The notes under the pieces were generated by a model. That model worked only from the letters and a program-made list of their open reading frames with translations. It was not told the origin of the DNA and searched no databases. Positions 1-6,505 of a stretch of 7,153 bases of DNA are shown piece by piece. The position numbers were made by a program, and so were the translations under genes. How positions within the stretch are numbered: position 1 is the first letter of the stretch; the number at the start of each line of letters is the position of its first letter. Source of the stretch: Blastocatellia bacterium (lineage in GTDB: Bacteria > Acidobacteriota > Blastocatellia > Chloracidobacteriales > JADJPF01); NCBI GenBank assembly GCA_016789295.1, contig JAEUQL010000184.1, positions 1-7,153 of the forward strand. The letters run 5' to 3'.

Positions 1-1
1 A

Positions 2-2701
2 GTATGGGCAAAGCTAGCTCTTAAAGCTCTCTTTATCTACTCGCTCTCTGGTAAGCCTGTAACACTGAATAAACTTGCAGACTCGGTGATGATCTATGAT
101 GAGCGTGATCCATTTACTGCAATACAGAAGATGAGAGCCATTCTTGGCTGCTTTGTCTCTACTACACCAAAGGCTATAGAAGTTTCTGGAGAAGGTGAAG
201 AGCTGGGTTGCAGGTTTGTTATTGGTGCTGCAAAGAGTCCAAACCAGATTCTTGAAGAGATGGCTTCAGAGATAGACGAAGAAGATCCAAGGCTGGCTGA
301 ACTTCTTATATGCATTGGTGGTGAATATTTCTCGGATTGGCCGCTCAAACCAGACCCATACACACAGACTCTTACACAACGCGCCGAGATACGCATTCCT
401 TGGCGTGGCACTCTCAGAAAAGGCATATTGAAGATTGGAGATATGGTTGAGCTTCTGCCCATAGATCCAAACATAGGCACAGGAATAGATGAAGATCTGC
501 TAGCAATGGGTATGGACTTTGAAAGCCCACAAAGTGTTACAGAATCTTTAGAAAATGATGAAGATGACTTACCAGAAATAGATGTACTCTTTGACAGCCA
601 GACTGAAGCTCCTGCAATCTCTGCTGCTGATCTTGAAGAAGCTCCTGTAAAAGTATGCGAATGGGATTGGCAGATCTCAATAGTTCCAATAAATGGTAGC
701 CCTCCTGCTGTTGCTCCAAAATATTCTCCTGTAACGCTCTTCTACTGGCAGCCGCAAAGAATGAATGCTGAAGATGCTAGGAAGTTAAAGCAGGCACTTG
801 TACTAAGAACTGAAAGTGAGCTGTTCATCAAGCACGGGTTGAATATTCAAGCTTTTAGTGACGCACTCAATGCCGAACTCAGAATGATCTTTCACAGGCT
901 TTATGTTGAAGGTGGCTATCTGCTCTGTCCAGCAAAGCAGAGTGCAATACAGGTTTCAACTCCTGAAAGTCTGGAACTTGAAGCGGAGACCCAAGACCAC
1001 CTGCTAGAAGAGCTATTTTCTGAACTTCTAATTGAAGGATTTGCAAATAGATTCCCTCTGCACCCAATCTTTGGCGATCAGTTGACCGAGTATGAAGTTT
1101 TGAGGTTGACAGTTGGGTTATTTGGAGCACTCAATCCTTCATCCCCTGTTGTGCAATCTTATGCAGAAGCCTATGGGCTGCCATTCAAGCTGGTTGCAAA
1201 GGTCGATGGTGAGTATCGACTCTCATTAGACATTGATGATCCTCACCCGGCTGTTGCAGAGATCTTGCAACGTATTACCGATTCAGAATCAGGAAGTATT
1301 GCGATAAAGGACAGCTATGTAACACTGCGCAAAGAGCCTTATGGTCTGCAGTTGCCAGCTCAAAGACTTATCATTATGGCACTGATTGCAGCTTGGAAGA
1401 TTGAGTTGACCGATGAGAGTGCATCCAAGTCACTCTCTGCTTCACAGTTGTCTACAGAATCGGAGTTTCGTCACTACACTATCATCCGTAAACCGAGCAT
1501 CAGCCATCCACCTGAACTGATAACAGCTTGGTGTGGAATGTTGACAGCACAAGAAGCGGAAGCTGACCTGATAAGCCCTCAAGGAAGAAGGCAAGTGCGC
1601 GAGGCTTTGCAGAACTGGCGCGATAATTGGGTAAATCTTGGTCTAGTATCGCGAATAGAAACATTGCCAGCAGATCTATTAACTACCAGGCTTTGGCAGA
1701 TAACTGTCAGTTGCCGACGTTATTTCGAAGCAATATCGAGTAGTATTGCTGGTCTACTCAATGATGAATTTTCTGTAGAGGCTTCTATCTCAAAAATTAT
1801 AGATATTTTTAATGGTAAAGAGACTATTTACATTAAAGCTGTCAATGAATTGACAATGCTTGTGCAATATCTCGACTGGCTTCCATACTACATCGAGACA
1901 AAGAACTATGTTTTAGCAGCAGAGAAGACAAATGATAGCCAAATCAATAATGAACGGCGTGAACTTGTAGACTTCCTTTCACAGTCTAATAGGTTGCTTG
2001 ATGAAGAGAAGAGGCAACGCTATGAAATGGTCTATAACAGTTTCCACACTCGCTATGTAGACTATTACTGCACACTGCACGACAGTATGGTGGCGAGTCA
2101 GGGGATTAAAAACCAGCTTGAAGAGATAATTTCTAGTCAGAAATGGCGCAACTTTGAGATACTTTCACAACTTTCTGTCGCTAATCGTAGTTACTATGCT
2201 ACTGCTATCGATCTTGTAAGGTCTTTGCGCGAGCGTATGTGTGTCTTTCCAACACGCGAGCTTCTACAAACACAGCCTTTCTGTGCTTGCTCATTTAGGA
2301 TAAATCAGACAGTCGATCCAGCTACAAAGATAGAGATACTCAAAGTAGTTATTGACATAGGGACTGCATACCACAAGCGGCTACTCAAACACTATGCACC
2401 GCAGATTAAAAAGATAGGTGAGAATCAGAATAATGGAGAGCACGACGCAAGATTTGATAAACTCCAAAAGCTGATTTCAGATACAAATGGTTTAGACATA
2501 GTAGAATTGTCAACTATTGAAGCATTTAATGATCTTACCTTGGCAACACCTAGCTCCATAGGGCTATTCCCAGTTGTTAGATTTGGTGGAAAGAGTTCTA
2601 AAGACCAGTTGCGTAAAGATTTTGAGAAGTGGTTTGAGACGCTTCCAGATGACCCAAACCTTTCTCTCGAATTTCTGGATGCAACAGAGGAAAAAGAATG
2701 A
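2..2701 (+). CDS. Large protein of unknown function, 5' end outside window (possible C-terminal part of a DUF6079/PglY-like ATPase)
   Basis: The reading frame is open from base 2 to the TGA at 2699-2701 (899 visible residues) and has no stop before the GTG at 86. The 28 residues before that GTG (LALKALFIYSLSGKPV and on) read as normal protein, so 86 is an internal codon and the gene is cut by the window edge. The first ~75 residues look like a winged helix: two helices, an amphipathic third and a beta wing. A PWRGTLRKG segment follows at visible residues 133-141. Next come an acidic Glu/Asp-rich linker (about 162-200), a mixed alpha/beta middle, and a helical, probably coiled C-terminal half. 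A CACSF motif at 761-765 recalls the Cys-x-x-Cys-Gly-Phe motif I remember near the end of DUF6079 proteins such as PglY. No Walker A or B motif is visible; if present they lie upstream. No signal peptide or membrane segment is seen. The family call is a weak recollection, and the neighbours are not defence genes. Confidence 0.85.
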   Translation, partial: VWAKLALKALFIYSLSGKPVTLNKLADSVMIYDERDPFTAIQKMRAILGCFVSTTPKAIEVSGEGEELGCRFVIGAAKSPNQILEEMASEIDEEDPRLAELLICIGGEYFSDWPLKPDPYTQTLTQRAEIRIPWRGTLRKGILKIGDMVELLPIDPNIGTGIDEDLLAMGMDFESPQSVTESLENDEDDLPEIDVLFDSQTEAPAISAADLEEAPVKVCEWDWQISIVPINGSPPAVAPKYSPVTLFYWQPQRMNAEDARKLKQALVLRTESELFIKHGLNIQAFSDALNAELRMIFHRLYVEGGYLLCPAKQSAIQVSTPESLELEAETQDHLLEELFSELLIEGFANRFPLHPIFGDQLTEYEVLRLTVGLFGALNPSSPVVQSYAEAYGLPFKLVAKVDGEYRLSLDIDDPHPAVAEILQRITDSESGSIAIKDSYVTLRKEPYGLQLPAQRLIIMALIAAWKIELTDESASKSLSASQLSTESEFRHYTIIRKPSISHPPELITAWCGMLTAQEAEADLISPQGRRQVREALQNWRDNWVNLGLVSRIETLPADLLTTRLWQITVSCRRYFEAISSSIAGLLNDEFSVEASISKIIDIFNGKETIYIKAVNELTMLVQYLDWLPYYIETKNYVLAAEKTNDSQINNERRELVDFLSQSNRLLDEEKRQRYEMVYNSFHTRYVDYYCTLHDSMVASQGIKNQLEEIISSQKWRNFEILSQLSVANRSYYATAIDLVRSLRERMCVFPTRELLQTQPFCACSFRINQTVDPATKIEILKVVIDIGTAYHKRLLKHYAPQIKKIGENQNNGEHDARFDKLQKLISDTNGLDIVELSTIEAFNDLTLATPSSIGLFPVVRFGGKSSKDQLRKDFEKWFETLPDDPNLSLEFLDATEEKE

Positions 2702-2736
2702 AAAATATAGTCTGTACAAAAGTAAGTAATGAGTAA
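2698..2736 (+). CDS. Possible 12-codon minicistron bridging two genes
   Basis: ATG at 2698-2700 overlaps the TGA of the large upstream gene as ATGA. It opens a short frame reading MKNIVCTKVSNE and ends with TAA at 2734-2736, just inside the next gene, which starts at 2729. A clear Shine-Dalgarno sequence, AGAGG at 2686-2690, sits 7 bases before this ATG. The ATG of the next gene has only a weak purine stretch before it. The arrangement suits translational coupling: ribosomes finishing the upstream gene or this short frame could restart at 2729. The peptide resembles nothing I know and may have no role of its own. The signals are visible; translation is inference. Confidence 0.3.
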   Translation: MKNIVCTKVSNE

Positions 2737-3511
2737 AAAACGGGCTGCAATCATCGGTATGGGTCGTTTAGGCTCTTCTCTTTACCTACTTCTTGAGCAA
2801 CTTGGCTACCAGGTTGAAACTGAAATAGACCATCTCTCAACCCTTCCAGACATTATCTTCATTACAACGCCCGATGATGCAATATCGGAAGTTGCAACTA
2901 AACTAGCACAAGAGCTTTCTATTGTTTTCAAAGCCAGACGAGAGACTGTAGTACTGCATTGTAGTGGTGCGATGAGTTCAAAAGAACTTGCTCCACTATC
3001 AATTCTTGGCTTTGCAACAGGATCACTTCATCCATTAAAAAGTTTTACTAGGGCTATAAGTTCAACATCAGAACTTGAAGGTGTCTATTGGTGTTTTGAA
3101 GGTCATTTAATAGCAGAGAAATTAGCAGAGCAGTTAGTCAAAAAAAGTAGAGGTAGATTTGTCAAAGTAGACAGTCAAATGAAGCCTGTCTATCATGCTG
3201 CGGCAGTAATGGCTTGTGGCCATCTAGTAGCACTGCTAGATCTGAGCATATCTATGATGGTTGAATGTGGAATAGAGCGTGGGCAGGCCATCGATATGCT
3301 TTTGCCTCTTGTAGTGGGTACAATTGAGAATGTAAAAGGTAGAAAAGAGAGCGAACTCTTTTCGCAAGTGCTCACTGGACCATTTGCCAGAGGCGATTTT
3401 GGAACAGTTCAGCAGCATATTAAAGCTTTAATGAACTTGCAAAAAGATTACATAAGCATCTACTCTCTACTAGGTCACCATAGTCTACAGATAGCAAAGA
3501 AGAGAGATTGA
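2729..3511 (+). CDS. Rossmann-fold DUF2520 domain protein (NAD(P)-dependent oxidoreductase-like)
   Basis: A 260-residue cytoplasmic protein with the two-domain plan of the ProC/6-phosphogluconate dehydrogenase-like group. The N-terminal NAD(P)-binding Rossmann fold has GMGRLG (residues 10-15) after the first beta strand, ITTPDD at 45-50 closing the beta-alpha-beta unit, and HCSGA at 77-81. The SLHPLKSF motif (99-106) marks the switch to the DUF2520 part. The C-terminal helical domain carries YHAAAVMACGH (155-165) and LTGPFARGD (215-223), both typical of DUF2520 proteins. The length is normal for the family and the gene looks intact. The substrate is unknown for most members; some genomes place such genes near pantothenate synthesis, but no pan gene is seen here. 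It starts 27 bases after the large gene and overlaps the small gene after it, so all three are probably one transcript. The start is set by the beginning of the Rossmann fold; its Shine-Dalgarno is poor. Confidence 0.9.
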   Translation: MSKKRAAIIGMGRLGSSLYLLLEQLGYQVETEIDHLSTLPDIIFITTPDDAISEVATKLAQELSIVFKARRETVVLHCSGAMSSKELAPLSILGFATGSLHPLKSFTRAISSTSELEGVYWCFEGHLIAEKLAEQLVKKSRGRFVKVDSQMKPVYHAAAVMACGHLVALLDLSISMMVECGIERGQAIDMLLPLVVGTIENVKGRKESELFSQVLTGPFARGDFGTVQQHIKALMNLQKDYISIYSLLGHHSLQIAKKRD

Positions 3512-3717
3512 TGAAACCAGTTGGTGGATGGAGTGAAAAAGATATTCAGGTATTGATTGACAAAACAGGAGCATCACGCGAAGCAGTGATAAGATTTTGT
3601 CAAGCAGTAGATAGACAACTCTATATGATGCTTCCAAACCATATGCGAAGAGCTACTCTGCACTTTCACTTGAAGCTAAATTTAGAGGAAAAAGAAAGTT
3701 CTGATAGGAATGCTTAA
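3511..3717 (+). CDS. Small hypothetical protein, 68 residues
   Basis: ATG at 3511 shares its A with the TGA of the preceding gene (TGATG), a typical coupled overlap. A TTG at 3508 would add one residue, but ATG is the more likely start, with a GAGAG-type purine stretch just before it. The protein begins MKPVGGWSEKDIQVLIDKTG and appears mostly helical. Residues 8-35 could form a small helix-turn-helix-like unit (SEKDIQVLIDKTGASREAV), followed by a basic, His/Arg-rich stretch around 44-54 and a charged tail. There is no signal peptide, membrane segment or cysteine pair. I do not recognise the family. Tight coupling to the DUF2520 gene, and the low chance of such an overlap arising at random, support it as a real gene. 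Confidence 0.7.
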   Translation: MKPVGGWSEKDIQVLIDKTGASREAVIRFCQAVDRQLYMMLPNHMRRATLHFHLKLNLEEKESSDRNA

Positions 3718-3728
3718 AAAACAAGCTG

Positions 3729-4403
3729 CTATTTTGGCATAATCTCAGCAAAGTCTATATCAAGTATTGGATATTCTTGCCAGTCTTTGTAATCATAATG
3801 CCACCACTCAACCTCATAAACCTTAAAACCTTCGGCCTCCATCCTGCTACGTAAAAGGTTGCGAAGTCGTCGGGATTCTTCACTGCCACCACCGTAGTCG
3901 ATGTGGGAACGCTCGCTCATCTCATCATATTCACCAGGCATTTTCACCTCTTGGCCACTCTTCAGGTCATAAAGTGAAAGGTCTACAGCACAACCACGAT
4001 TATGGCGAGACCCTTTGCGAGGGTCGGCTACAAATTGTCGTTTATCTTCGGGCGTTACCTCCCAGAAAATTTTTGTTACACGCCAAGGTCTGTAACCATC
4101 AAAGATAACCAGTCCATAACCATCATTCTTTAGGCTCTTGTGTACACGTAGCAATGCTTCAGCAGCAGGCCGTTGCAAGAAAGCTTTAGCAGTCCTGTAA
4201 ACAGGCCGTCCTACAAAGTTATTGCTTGTAGCATATCTGACGTCGAGTTTGATGGTTGGGTCGAGCTTTACAAGCTCTACCAGGTCGGCAGATCGTTTCT
4301 CGCCTAACTCTTTTGGAGGAGAGTCAATTTCTAACTGTTGGCTAGCTACTTGAAAAGGCAGAACAAAAAGCAGTAAAAGGACGAGGGTTGAAAGCTTTGC
4401 CAT
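3729..4403 (-). CDS. ddpX: D-alanyl-D-alanine dipeptidase, VanX/DdpX family, exported
   Basis: A zinc peptidase of family M15D that cleaves free D-Ala-D-Ala, used in peptidoglycan turnover or, in resistance clusters, to remove the vancomycin target precursor. In the 224-residue form, DVRYATSNNF at 54-63 and DGYRP at 102-106 are family motifs, the latter holding the substrate-binding Arg. SRHNRGCAVD at 132-141 supplies zinc ligands His134 and Asp141. EVEWWH at 197-202 supplies the catalytic Glu199 and third ligand His202, so all catalytic residues are present. Residues 1-21 form a signal peptide (MAKLSTLV then a Leu-rich core) with likely cleavage after VAS, giving a periplasmic enzyme; no lipobox is seen. 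ATG at 4403 is preferred over ATG at 4424 because AGAGGAG lies 9 bases ahead of it and the signal peptide then starts cleanly. It lies four bases after queE. With no vanH or vanA nearby, a wall-recycling role is likelier than resistance. Confidence 0.93.
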   Translation of the reverse strand: MAKLSTLVLLLLFVLPFQVASQQLEIDSPPKELGEKRSADLVELVKLDPTIKLDVRYATSNNFVGRPVYRTAKAFLQRPAAEALLRVHKSLKNDGYGLVIFDGYRPWRVTKIFWEVTPEDKRQFVADPRKGSRHNRGCAVDLSLYDLKSGQEVKMPGEYDEMSERSHIDYGGGSEESRRLRNLLRSRMEAEGFKVYEVEWWHYDYKDWQEYPILDIDFAEIMPK

Positions 4404-4407
4404 TTTC

Positions 4408-5043
4408 TTAAACTCCTCTGGCATTTGCTGACCATATATATTTATGTAGCTGCAACTGTAGTCTTACTTTGAGTCCATCGCTCAGTATCCATTCTGCCAA
4501 GTCCGCAGGCTTCAAAGTTGTATGTGCAGGTGAAAAGAGCAGTTCAAATCTACCTTCCAGATTGCGTTCTTTGATGGTTTGGCGTGCCCATTCGTAATCT
4601 TTACGGCTGGCTATTACAAACTTTAACTGGTCTTGATTTGAAAGGCTGTTGATATTACTCCAAAAAACTTTTTCAGATTCGCCACTATCAGGACATTTAA
4701 TATCGACTATCTTAATAACTTGATGATTAAGTAGAGATATATCTCTATGTCCTCCAGTCTCGACCATTACTGTGTAGCCAAGATCTATGAGTCTATTGGC
4801 AAGAACAGGAAGCTCTTTTTGTAGAAGCGGCTCTCCACCGGTCAGTTCAACAAGCTTTGCAGAATATGATGTTACACGCTCGATGATTTCATCGATGCTC
4901 ATCGATTGACCGCCATAGAAAGAGAATTCACTATCACACCAGGTGCAGCGAAGGTCACAGCCAGTTGTCCTAACGAAAATGCACGGCAAGCCTGCATAAG
5001 AAGACTCACCTTGAATACTCTGATATATCTCTGTAATACGCAT
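4408..5043 (-). CDS. queE: 7-carboxy-7-deazaguanine synthase (radical SAM)
   Basis: A 211-residue radical SAM enzyme that converts 6-carboxy-5,6,7,8-tetrahydropterin to 7-carboxy-7-deazaguanine, a step toward preQ0 and queuosine in tRNA. The N-terminus has the QueE signature EIYQSIQGE (residues 5-13). The iron-sulphur cluster motif is CDLRCTWC with Cys29, Cys33 and Cys36, in the usual C-x3-C-x2-C spacing. The SAM-binding TGGEP lies at 68-72, ETGG at 95-98 and DIKCPDSG at 114-121. The end (LQLQLHKYIW then ARGV) is also typical. Length and residues are complete, so it should be active. ATG at 5043 fits the family start; the frame upstream reaches a TAG at 5124-5122 with no other start codon. 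No clear Shine-Dalgarno precedes it. No queC, queD or queF is present in the window, so the rest of the pathway lies elsewhere. Confidence 0.96.
   Translation of the reverse strand: MRITEIYQSIQGESSYAGLPCIFVRTTGCDLRCTWCDSEFSFYGGQSMSIDEIIERVTSYSAKLVELTGGEPLLQKELPVLANRLIDLGYTVMVETGGHRDISLLNHQVIKIVDIKCPDSGESEKVFWSNINSLSNQDQLKFVIASRKDYEWARQTIKERNLEGRFELLFSPAHTTLKPADLAEWILSDGLKVRLQLQLHKYIWSANARGV
4413..4419 (-). promoter_or_regulatory. Ribosome binding site that decides the dipeptidase start
   Basis: On the minus strand AGAGGAG stands 9 bases before the ATG at 4403-4401. It lies inside the last codons of queE, just before its TAA at 4410-4408. The alternative ATG at 4424 is preceded by an AT-rich stretch with no purine-rich binding site. 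This supports the 224-residue form and translational coupling with queE. Confidence 0.75.
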
Positions 5044-5096
5044 GCTGAGATTTTTAGCATCTCTATAGTCTTGTCGGCAAGCTTGCGGCTCAAGAT

Positions 5097-5127
5097 AAGT
5101 AGCAGAAACCTTACATTTCTGCTACTT
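5097..5127 (-). repeat. Perfect 12-bp inverted repeat (hairpin) upstream of queE
   Basis: AAGTAGCAGAAA and TTTCTGCTACTT pair perfectly around a 7-base loop. The loop holds AAGG (minus strand, within 5112-5107), which is complementary to AACCTT a few bases before the stem (minus strand, 5135-5130), so a second competing or pseudoknot pairing can be drawn. The hairpin ends 53 bases before the queE start. The lack of a following T run argues against a standard terminator. A role as a leader structure or transcript-end protector is inference. Confidence 0.6.
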
Positions 5128-5160
5128 GGAAGGTTGTTTAAGCAGATTTTGGCCAAACCC

Positions 5161-5188
5161 TCTCTTAACTTACCAAACTTGGTAAGAG
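5161..5188 (-). repeat. Inverted repeat after the anti-sigma/TonB gene, possible weak terminator
   Basis: CTTACCAA and TTGGTAAG form an 8-bp inverted repeat with a two-base centre. Alternatively TCTCTTA pairs with TAAGAGA on the outside, with a five-base bulge, for a longer stem. It lies about 42 bases after the stop codon of the anti-sigma/TonB gene. On the minus strand it is followed by GGGTTTGG rather than a T run, so it is at best a weak or factor-assisted terminator. Confidence 0.35.
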
Positions 5189-5229
5189 ATAAAGAAAGAA
5201 TATTTCGCGATACAATGCTTAAATGCTTA

Positions 5230-6486
5230 TTAGAGAAGGTTAAAGGTAAACTCTAGGCGTGCGCGAACACTTACAGGCTTTCCGTCTTTTTCTCCAGGAA
5301 TGAACTTGATCATAGTTGCAGCCTTGATAGCTTCTTCGTCTAACCCATAACCAAGGCCACGCATTACTTTTATATCTGTTATAGAGCCATCTTTTCTGAA
5401 GATTACAGAGAGAACTATTTTTCCTTGAATCTTTTCTCGTCGTGCTTCTTCAGTATATTTTGGTTTTTCTTTAGAGAGTATAGATGGATTTTTAAGACCT
5501 TCTTCACCAGTAGTATAGATAGCATCTCCACCACCAATGCTTGGACCTCTGCCACCACTATTGAAGCCTTCCCCAGCACCTAAACCTGTACCTTTGCCTG
5601 ACCCAACTCCAGTACCTTTGCCTGTTCCAATCCCACCACTGCTGCCAGAGCCATCAGATGGAGGAGCAGGAATTCCTTTAGGATCGCCTATAGGAATATT
5701 CATTGTCTGTGAAGGAAGTAGTTCTGGTTGTACCTGGATTGTTGGAGCAACTGGCAGGGAAGGGGTTTCAATCCTTGGCGGATGTGTCGTTGGAGGCACA
5801 ATCTGTGGCCTGAGAGTTGCCTCTGGCAGTCTTCCTTTAGAAGGAGGGGTAAGTTCATTTCTACCGCCACCACCACCGCCACCTGATCTCTGTGCAGCTT
5901 TTGGTGCTCGTATTTCTGGGCTTTGTAGAGTTGTAAGATCCACTATTTTCTGTAGTTGTTCTTTAGCCAAAGGTGTTTCAGCCGGTTTGTAATATGCGAC
6001 AGCTAAATAGAAAGTTGCACCAAATAACCAGAGAAATAACGCACCCATTGTTCCTATTCTCAAGTATCTAGCACGCCTCGTCTGCAATGGATCGATATAG
6101 AATAGAGATAAGATAAATCCTTGAGGATCATGCAGAAAGTCAAACCACGCCTCTTTAATTTTTACAAAAGCATTAAACCAGATGGGTTGATATTCCAAAA
6201 TAGTGAATGTAGGTTGGTACATAGTATACTCCCTTAGATCTTCGATAGATGTTGTCTGGTCTTCTTGTTGATTAAGTTGCAGTGTTACTGCTTGCCACAT
6301 CTGGTTGGTTACTTTGAGTTCTGGTGAATGGTTCAAAAAGAACAGGTTCTCTTTATTTATCTGGTTATAAGCAGCCTTACAGTTTAGACATACTCTAAGA
6401 TGTGCCCCTACCACAGCACTTTCTACCTCACCAAGTTCTGAGTAAGAGTAGTCTTCGAGTTTTTCCAGAATTTCAGAGCATTTCAT
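5230..6486 (-). CDS. Membrane zinc-finger anti-sigma factor fused to a C-terminal TonB domain
   Basis: The 418-residue protein is the likely partner of the sigma factor 19 bases upstream. Residues 3-36 form a zinc anti-sigma finger with Cys3, His29, Cys33 and Cys36 (the HxxxCxxC pattern). An aromatic-rich stretch (90-132) and a basic RRARYLR segment (137-143) precede one membrane span, about 144-166. The basic flank puts the finger in the cytoplasm and the rest in the periplasm. The periplasmic part has a run of seven Gly (202-208) with SKGRLP, a Pro-rich stretch (213-277) and a Gly-rich repeat (279-320). A complete TonB C-terminal domain follows (about 340-418: PKYTEEARR, DGSITDIKV, LDEEAIKAA, FIPGEKDGKPV). 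The finger should bind the sigma factor; the TonB domain may contact outer-membrane receptors or other envelope parts. No exbB or exbD is seen. The start is fixed by a TAA three codons upstream; no good Shine-Dalgarno is present, suggesting coupling to the sigma gene. Confidence 0.9.
   Translation of the reverse strand: MKCSEILEKLEDYSYSELGEVESAVVGAHLRVCLNCKAAYNQINKENLFFLNHSPELKVTNQMWQAVTLQLNQQEDQTTSIEDLREYTMYQPTFTILEYQPIWFNAFVKIKEAWFDFLHDPQGFILSLFYIDPLQTRRARYLRIGTMGALFLWLFGATFYLAVAYYKPAETPLAKEQLQKIVDLTTLQSPEIRAPKAAQRSGGGGGGGRNELTPPSKGRLPEATLRPQIVPPTTHPPRIETPSLPVAPTIQVQPELLPSQTMNIPIGDPKGIPAPPSDGSGSSGGIGTGKGTGVGSGKGTGLGAGEGFNSGGRGPSIGGGDAIYTTGEEGLKNPSILSKEKPKYTEEARREKIQGKIVLSVIFRKDGSITDIKVMRGLGYGLDEEAIKAATMIKFIPGEKDGKPVSVRARLEFTFNLL
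5557..5650 (-). repeat. Gly-rich tandem coding repeat in the anti-sigma/TonB linker
   Basis: The identical 13-base segment GTACCTTTGCCTG (plus-strand reading) occurs at 5588-5600 and 5612-5624, a period of 24 bases or eight codons. The protein repeat reads GTGKGTGV, GSGKGTGL, GAGEGFNS and lies between the Pro-rich part and the TonB domain. It should be a flexible periplasmic spacer. Repeat number may vary between strains by slippage in whole codon units. Confidence 0.7.
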
Positions 6487-6505
6487 AAAATCTTAAGACC
6501 CAAAG

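Larger units (their letters stand above)
5044..5229 (-). other. Intergenic region / queE leader rich in inverted repeats
   Basis: This 186-base gap between the anti-sigma/TonB gene and queE holds no credible gene. Read on the minus strand it contains, in order: a tandem TAAGCATT repeat right after the stop codon (making TAATAA), a stem at 5161-5188, the palindrome TTGGCCAA at 5149-5156, a perfect 12-bp hairpin at 5097-5127, the palindrome GCAAGCTTGC at 5077-5086, and a possible -10 box TATAGA at 5067-5062. No run of T follows either large hairpin, so standard intrinsic termination is not shown. It may combine an end for the sigma operon with a promoter and leader for queE. Confidence 0.5.

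Noticed and set aside
94..480. 128-codon minus-strand frame inside the large gene
   Set aside because: Ser/Arg-rich shadow of the plus-strand coding sequence with no family resemblance.
3712..3731. Possible bidirectional terminator between the converging groups (GCTT and AAGC around an A-rich loop)
   Set aside because: Only four base pairs, A/T-rich, and overlapping the stop codon of the 68-residue gene; too weak to call.
3729..4403. Vancomycin resistance cluster
   Set aside because: The VanX-type dipeptidase stands alone beside queE; no vanH, vanA/B ligase or vanRS regulator is present, and an exported form suits wall turnover better.
5044..5130. Known preQ1 riboswitch
   Set aside because: No sequence resembling the preQ1-I or preQ1-II consensus is visible; only the gene context suggests one.
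4906..5256. 116-codon plus-strand frame across the queE start and intergenic region
   Set aside because: It is antisense to the conserved queE N-terminus and the leader repeats, with no recognisable domain.
5537..5992. 151-codon plus-strand frame rich in Pro and Gly
   Set aside because: It is the antisense of the Gly/Pro-rich linker of the anti-sigma/TonB gene; its composition is a mirror of that repeat and no ribosome site or known domain is present.
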